A DNA stretch of 64,000 nt from Drosophila miranda (taxonomy: Eukaryota > Arthropoda > Insecta > Diptera > Drosophilidae). The notes beneath the pieces are model-generated. The model saw nothing but the letters and a program-made list of their open reading frames with translations, was not told the DNA's origin and searched no databases. The stretch is from the NCBI RefSeq assembly GCF_003369915.1, contig NC_046676.1, positions 7,161,501 to 7,225,500 on the forward strand, read 5' to 3'. Position 1 is the first letter of the stretch. The number at the start of each line of letters is the position of its first letter. Below, in pieces: positions 60,593 to 64,000 of the stretch. The translations under genes were made by a program, and so were the position numbers.

Positions 60593-63500
60593 ATGTATCC
60601 AGTCGGTCAACGTAAGTTCAGGGCGATCGCCAAAGCAAAATAATCAAAGACTCGATACCCAGACTAAAAATTGTGCTGCCATCGCTCCCCCCTGACAGTA
60701 CATACAATATATACCATACAGCACCCACTAATCAAGTTTTTGATGTTCTACGACCACTCCAAAAGCTCTACACAAGGCGACACGTGCGTGGAGAGCTGAA
60801 ATTGCGCAAAAATTGGGTCAACGACCGTCGCGACGCAATAGTTGGTTTGGTTTCCTATTGGGGGGGGGTTGCTTGGCTCTGGTCTGCTCGACAGATGCTC
60901 GGCCGGATGTACGCCTCAAGAAAACCTCTCCAATTGCGTCGTAACGAAAACCGATGTGGCAGAGCTTGCCGCCTATGCAACTCCTTCCTGTAGAACATCA
61001 AAAATAAACCCACTCGAAGAAGAGGGACTTTATAGGTGCATTAACTAATAACGAAATGGTGGCTAACCACAGACCGACGACATACACCCCCATACGATGG
61101 TGACTGATTTGGTGGGGGTGAAGCGGGGGAGACATTTGGCAGCAAGACGCACAACCAGACACATTTACCATTATATATTGTATACTATTTATAGATGACG
61201 ATACAAAATTGTAACTAAAATGTTATTAATCGCACTCTAATTTCATTTTCTTTTCTCGCCTCTTGTTTCGGTTATCTCATCATTTCACATTTGGTATTTT
61301 GATTGGATCTTACTTACCAAACAAAAAAACAAAAAACAATCATTGGCCATCACATTTTTTATTTGATTTATTTTTTCGTTTATTTGATTACATTTTCTTT
61401 TTATAGAGTCACAGTGGACCCCCTCGCCCACGCGGGCTCAGAGTCCCTCTCAGGCGCAGACTAGCTTCGAAACGCTCACATGTAAATTTCTCTCCAACAA
61501 AAATTACCAACTAAAATTTACTAATTACTAAAAGTGTTATACAATTTGATTAATTCGAAAGCTACAAACTGTTTGTGTTTATGTGTTCTTTAGTTGATGT
61601 TCTTTAAACGATTCTACAACACTACTAACCTAACCCTTAAAGCCCAACACAAAATTAATTTTGTATAGCAATGTTACTAACGAATAACAAAGTTGTTATT
61701 TTCCGTTGTTTTTTTTCCGTTACGTGTAAATGTATACTTTTTGTATGGATATGGAAAGTGCACTTAAAGTACAACACAACCCTACACTGAGATTAAAAAA
61801 AAACCCCACCACTTAAGTTTTATTTCCGGGGCATGCTTTGTTGTTGCTTTGTTTACATTTTATGCTGGTTTCACTGTTCGATGGAGAATCTCCTTGGAAT
61901 TAAACGGTATATAAGCAGTCGCGAGCAGTCTGGCAAGCAGTGCACTTGTAACACTAGTTGCGTCTCCTTTTAACTAGTTGATTTTTATATGAAACTGATA
62001 ATAATAAAATCATCGTTAGCAACGGTTATGATGATGTCACACTTGCCACACTTCAGTGTTGCACAAAATAAAAAGTTTACCAATATTTCTGAGATTCCAT
62101 TATCCTATGCATGTGAAAACTGTCTTTTACACGCTGACGTTAGTTAGTGGCTAGTTTTGTTTTGTTTTCTCGAATTTTGTTCCGTTTCTGTACCTGTATA
62201 CTATTCGAAATCAATGTGAGAGATGAATGTAACACGAAATTGGCCTTGCAGCACCACCAGCGCCGGGTTCTTCGGTCAATCCCACCGCTGTAACCAGCCC
62301 AAGTGCCCAGAATGTGGCAGCTGGGGGCGCCACTGTGGGTGCGACGGCCTCATCAGCAGCCTCCCAGGTGGCGTCCACCCTGGGAACCACAACCGGGACT
62401 GTGACTGCTGCGATTGCCACCGCTACTCCGACCACCAATCCGGATATGCCCGTCTTCACATGTCCGCGTCGCCCCAATCTGGGACGCGAGGGCAGGCCGA
62501 TCGTACTTCGAGCCAATCACTTTCAGGTGACGATGCCTCGCGGCTATGTGCATCATTACGATATCAACATACAGCCGGACAAGTGTCCGCGCAAGGTGAA
62601 TCGCGAGATTATCGAGACCATGGTGCAGGCCTACAGCAAGATCTTTGGCGTTCTGAAACCGGTATTCGACGGACGCAACAATCTGTACACCCGCGATCCT
62701 CTGCCGATCGGTAACGAGCGCCTCGAGCTGGAGGTGACACTGCCCGGCGAGGGCAAGGACCGCATCTTTCGCGTGACGATCAAGTGGCAGGCCCAGGTCT
62801 CGTTATTCAACCTGGAGGAGGCTCTGGAGGGTCGCACGCGTCAAATACCCTACGACGCCATCCTTGCCCTGGACGTGGTCATGCGTCATCTGCCGAGCAT
62901 GACCTATACGCCAGTCGGACGGAGCTTTTTCAGCTCGCCGGATGGCTACTATCATCCTCTGGGTGGTGGACGTGAGGTCTGGTTCGGTTTCCATCAAAGC
63001 GTGAGGCCCTCGCAATGGAAAATGATGCTGAACATTGATGGTACGTCGCGGTCCCCCGCTTTCTCCCTCTCTCTCTTTTCTTGCTAATCTCTGCGGTTCT
63101 TCCCCTTTTCAGTCTCGGCCACTGCTTTCTACAAGGCTCAACCCGTGATTGACTTTATGTGCGAGGTGCTGGATATACGCGACATCATGGAGCAGCGCAA
63201 GCCGCTCACAGACTCGCAGCGGGTCAAGTTCACCAAGGAGATCAAGGGACTCAAGATTGAGATCACGCACTGTGGCCAGATGCGGCGCAAGTATCGTGTC
63301 TGCAATGTAACCCGCCGACCGGCTCAAATGCAATCGTGAGTTAAAACGAAATCAGGGAATGCAGACTGCAGACTGCGGACAGTATCTTACGCTTCTGGTT
63401 CTTTCTCTTCGACAGATTCCCACTGCAGTTGGAGAATGGTCAAACTGTGGAGTGCACTGTGGCCAAGTATTTCCTGGACAAGTATCGAATGAAGTTGCGC

Positions 63501-64000
63501 TACCCCCATCTGCCGTGCCTGCAGGTGGGACAGGAGCACAAGCACACCTATCTGCCGCTCGAGGTGTGCAACATTGTGGCTGGCCAGCGATGCATCAAAA
63601 AGCTCACCGATATGCAGACATCGACGATGATCAAGGCCACTGCACGCTCGGCACCGGATCGCGAGCGTGAGATCAACAATCTGGTGAAGCGTGCGGACTT
63701 TAACAACGACTCGTATGTCCAGGAGTTCGGTCTGGCCATCTCCAATTCGATGATGGAGGTGAGGGGACGAGTGCTACCGCCGCCCAAGCTTCAGTATGGG
63801 GGACGTGTGTCCACTGGCATCACCGGGCAGCAGTTGTTTCCGCCCCAGAATAAGGTGAGCCTTGCCTCGCCCAACCAAGGTGTCTGGGACATGCGCGGCA
63901 AGCAGTTCTTCACGGGCGTGGAGATCAGGATCTGGGCCATTGCCTGCTTTGCCCCGCAGCGAACAGTGCGCGAGGATGCCTTGAGGAACTTCACCCAGCA
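60593..64000 (+). CDS. AGO1: Argonaute 1, miRNA effector (3' partial)
   Basis: Exons 60593-60611, 61407-61481, 62252-63040, 63113-63335 and 63416 to the window end give about 563 residues of the roughly 950-980 expected. The start [16 protein letters not shown] matches the known fly isoform. An Ala/Thr/Ser-rich stretch precedes the N domain ([20 protein letters not shown], about residue 97). The L1 region follows ([16 protein letters not shown]), then PAZ from about 300 to 425 ([27 protein letters not shown]), and the L2/MID start. PIWI lies beyond the window. AGO1 loads miRNAs from Dicer-1 and represses mRNAs in the cytoplasm with GW182. All splice phases fit and no lesions are seen. Confidence 0.97.
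60612..61406 (+). other. AGO1 intron after the 19-nt coding exon
   Basis: 795 bp from GTAAGT to TTTTTATAG, AT-rich toward the acceptor. A 106-codon open frame at 60673 has no features and crosses a G-run; not called. Confidence 0.7.
61482..62251 (+). other. AGO1 intron before the large N-domain exon
   Basis: 770 bp from GTAAAT to CCTTGCAG. It holds a TATATAAG box at 61908-61915 followed by purine/pyrimidine steps that could form an initiator about 30 bases on (see findings). No coding sequence. Confidence 0.7.

Overview
The window is Drosophila genomic DNA, most likely from the obscura group (D. pseudoobscura, D. persimilis or a close relative). The evidence is the set of recognisable fly genes (cbc, arr, cnn, cbs, Rpn13, AGO1, mRpL53), short GT-AG introns, dense microsatellites, and several DINE-1/SGM-type Helitron relics of the kind that abound in obscura-group euchromatin. 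The genes correspond to those I recall from polytene region 50 of D. melanogaster 2R (Muller element C). The species and synteny statements come from knowledge, not from an alignment.

Layout. Bases 2-1190 hold the 3' part of cbc (Clp1, an RNA 5'-kinase and 3'-end-processing factor). At 1784-2890 lies a broken leucine-rich-repeat gene, and at 2961-4076 a full-looking DINE-1-like element. arr (Arrow, the LRP5/6 Wnt co-receptor) occupies the plus strand from a DRE-bearing promoter near 5.2 kb to about 35.4 kb. Its first coding exon (6291-6477) is split from the rest by a 22.9-kb intron. That intron holds a 5'-truncated R1-clade retrotransposon with an intact 988-aa ORF2 (8760-12110), a deleted DINE-1 copy, an AT-rich minisatellite, a palindromic triplication and many simple repeats. 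I see no credible host gene inside it.

After arr come a rearranged DINE-1 copy and two exon-like scraps. cnn (Centrosomin) then runs on the minus strand from 46882 to 38137 in nine coding exons. It has a second possible first exon at 44451-44351, a c-type lysozyme gene nested in its first intron, and a stop-free 63-nt intron near its 3' end. cbs (a GRIP-domain golgin) diverges from cnn at 47385-49804. A PIF/Harbinger transposase gene with its catalytic triad intact (50565-51658) and the wreck of an unidentified minus-strand gene (52196-52906) follow. Rpn13 (proteasomal ubiquitin receptor) is at 53224-54544. The final 9 kb hold the 5' half of AGO1, ending before the PIWI domain. mRpL53 lies antisense inside the AGO1 leader and seems to share its mRNA with a second 60-aa membrane-protein cistron. 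A possible alternative AGO1 first coding exon sits on the opposite strand within mRpL53 intron 1.

The genes do not form one pathway: RNA processing and silencing, Wnt reception, centrosome and Golgi architecture, proteasome and mitoribosome functions are neighbours. The points most worth checking are the overlapping AGO1/mRpL53 arrangement, the alternative cnn first exon and its retainable intron, the microsatellite-targeted R1-clade insertion, the Harbinger gene, and the palindromic triplication in the arr intron.
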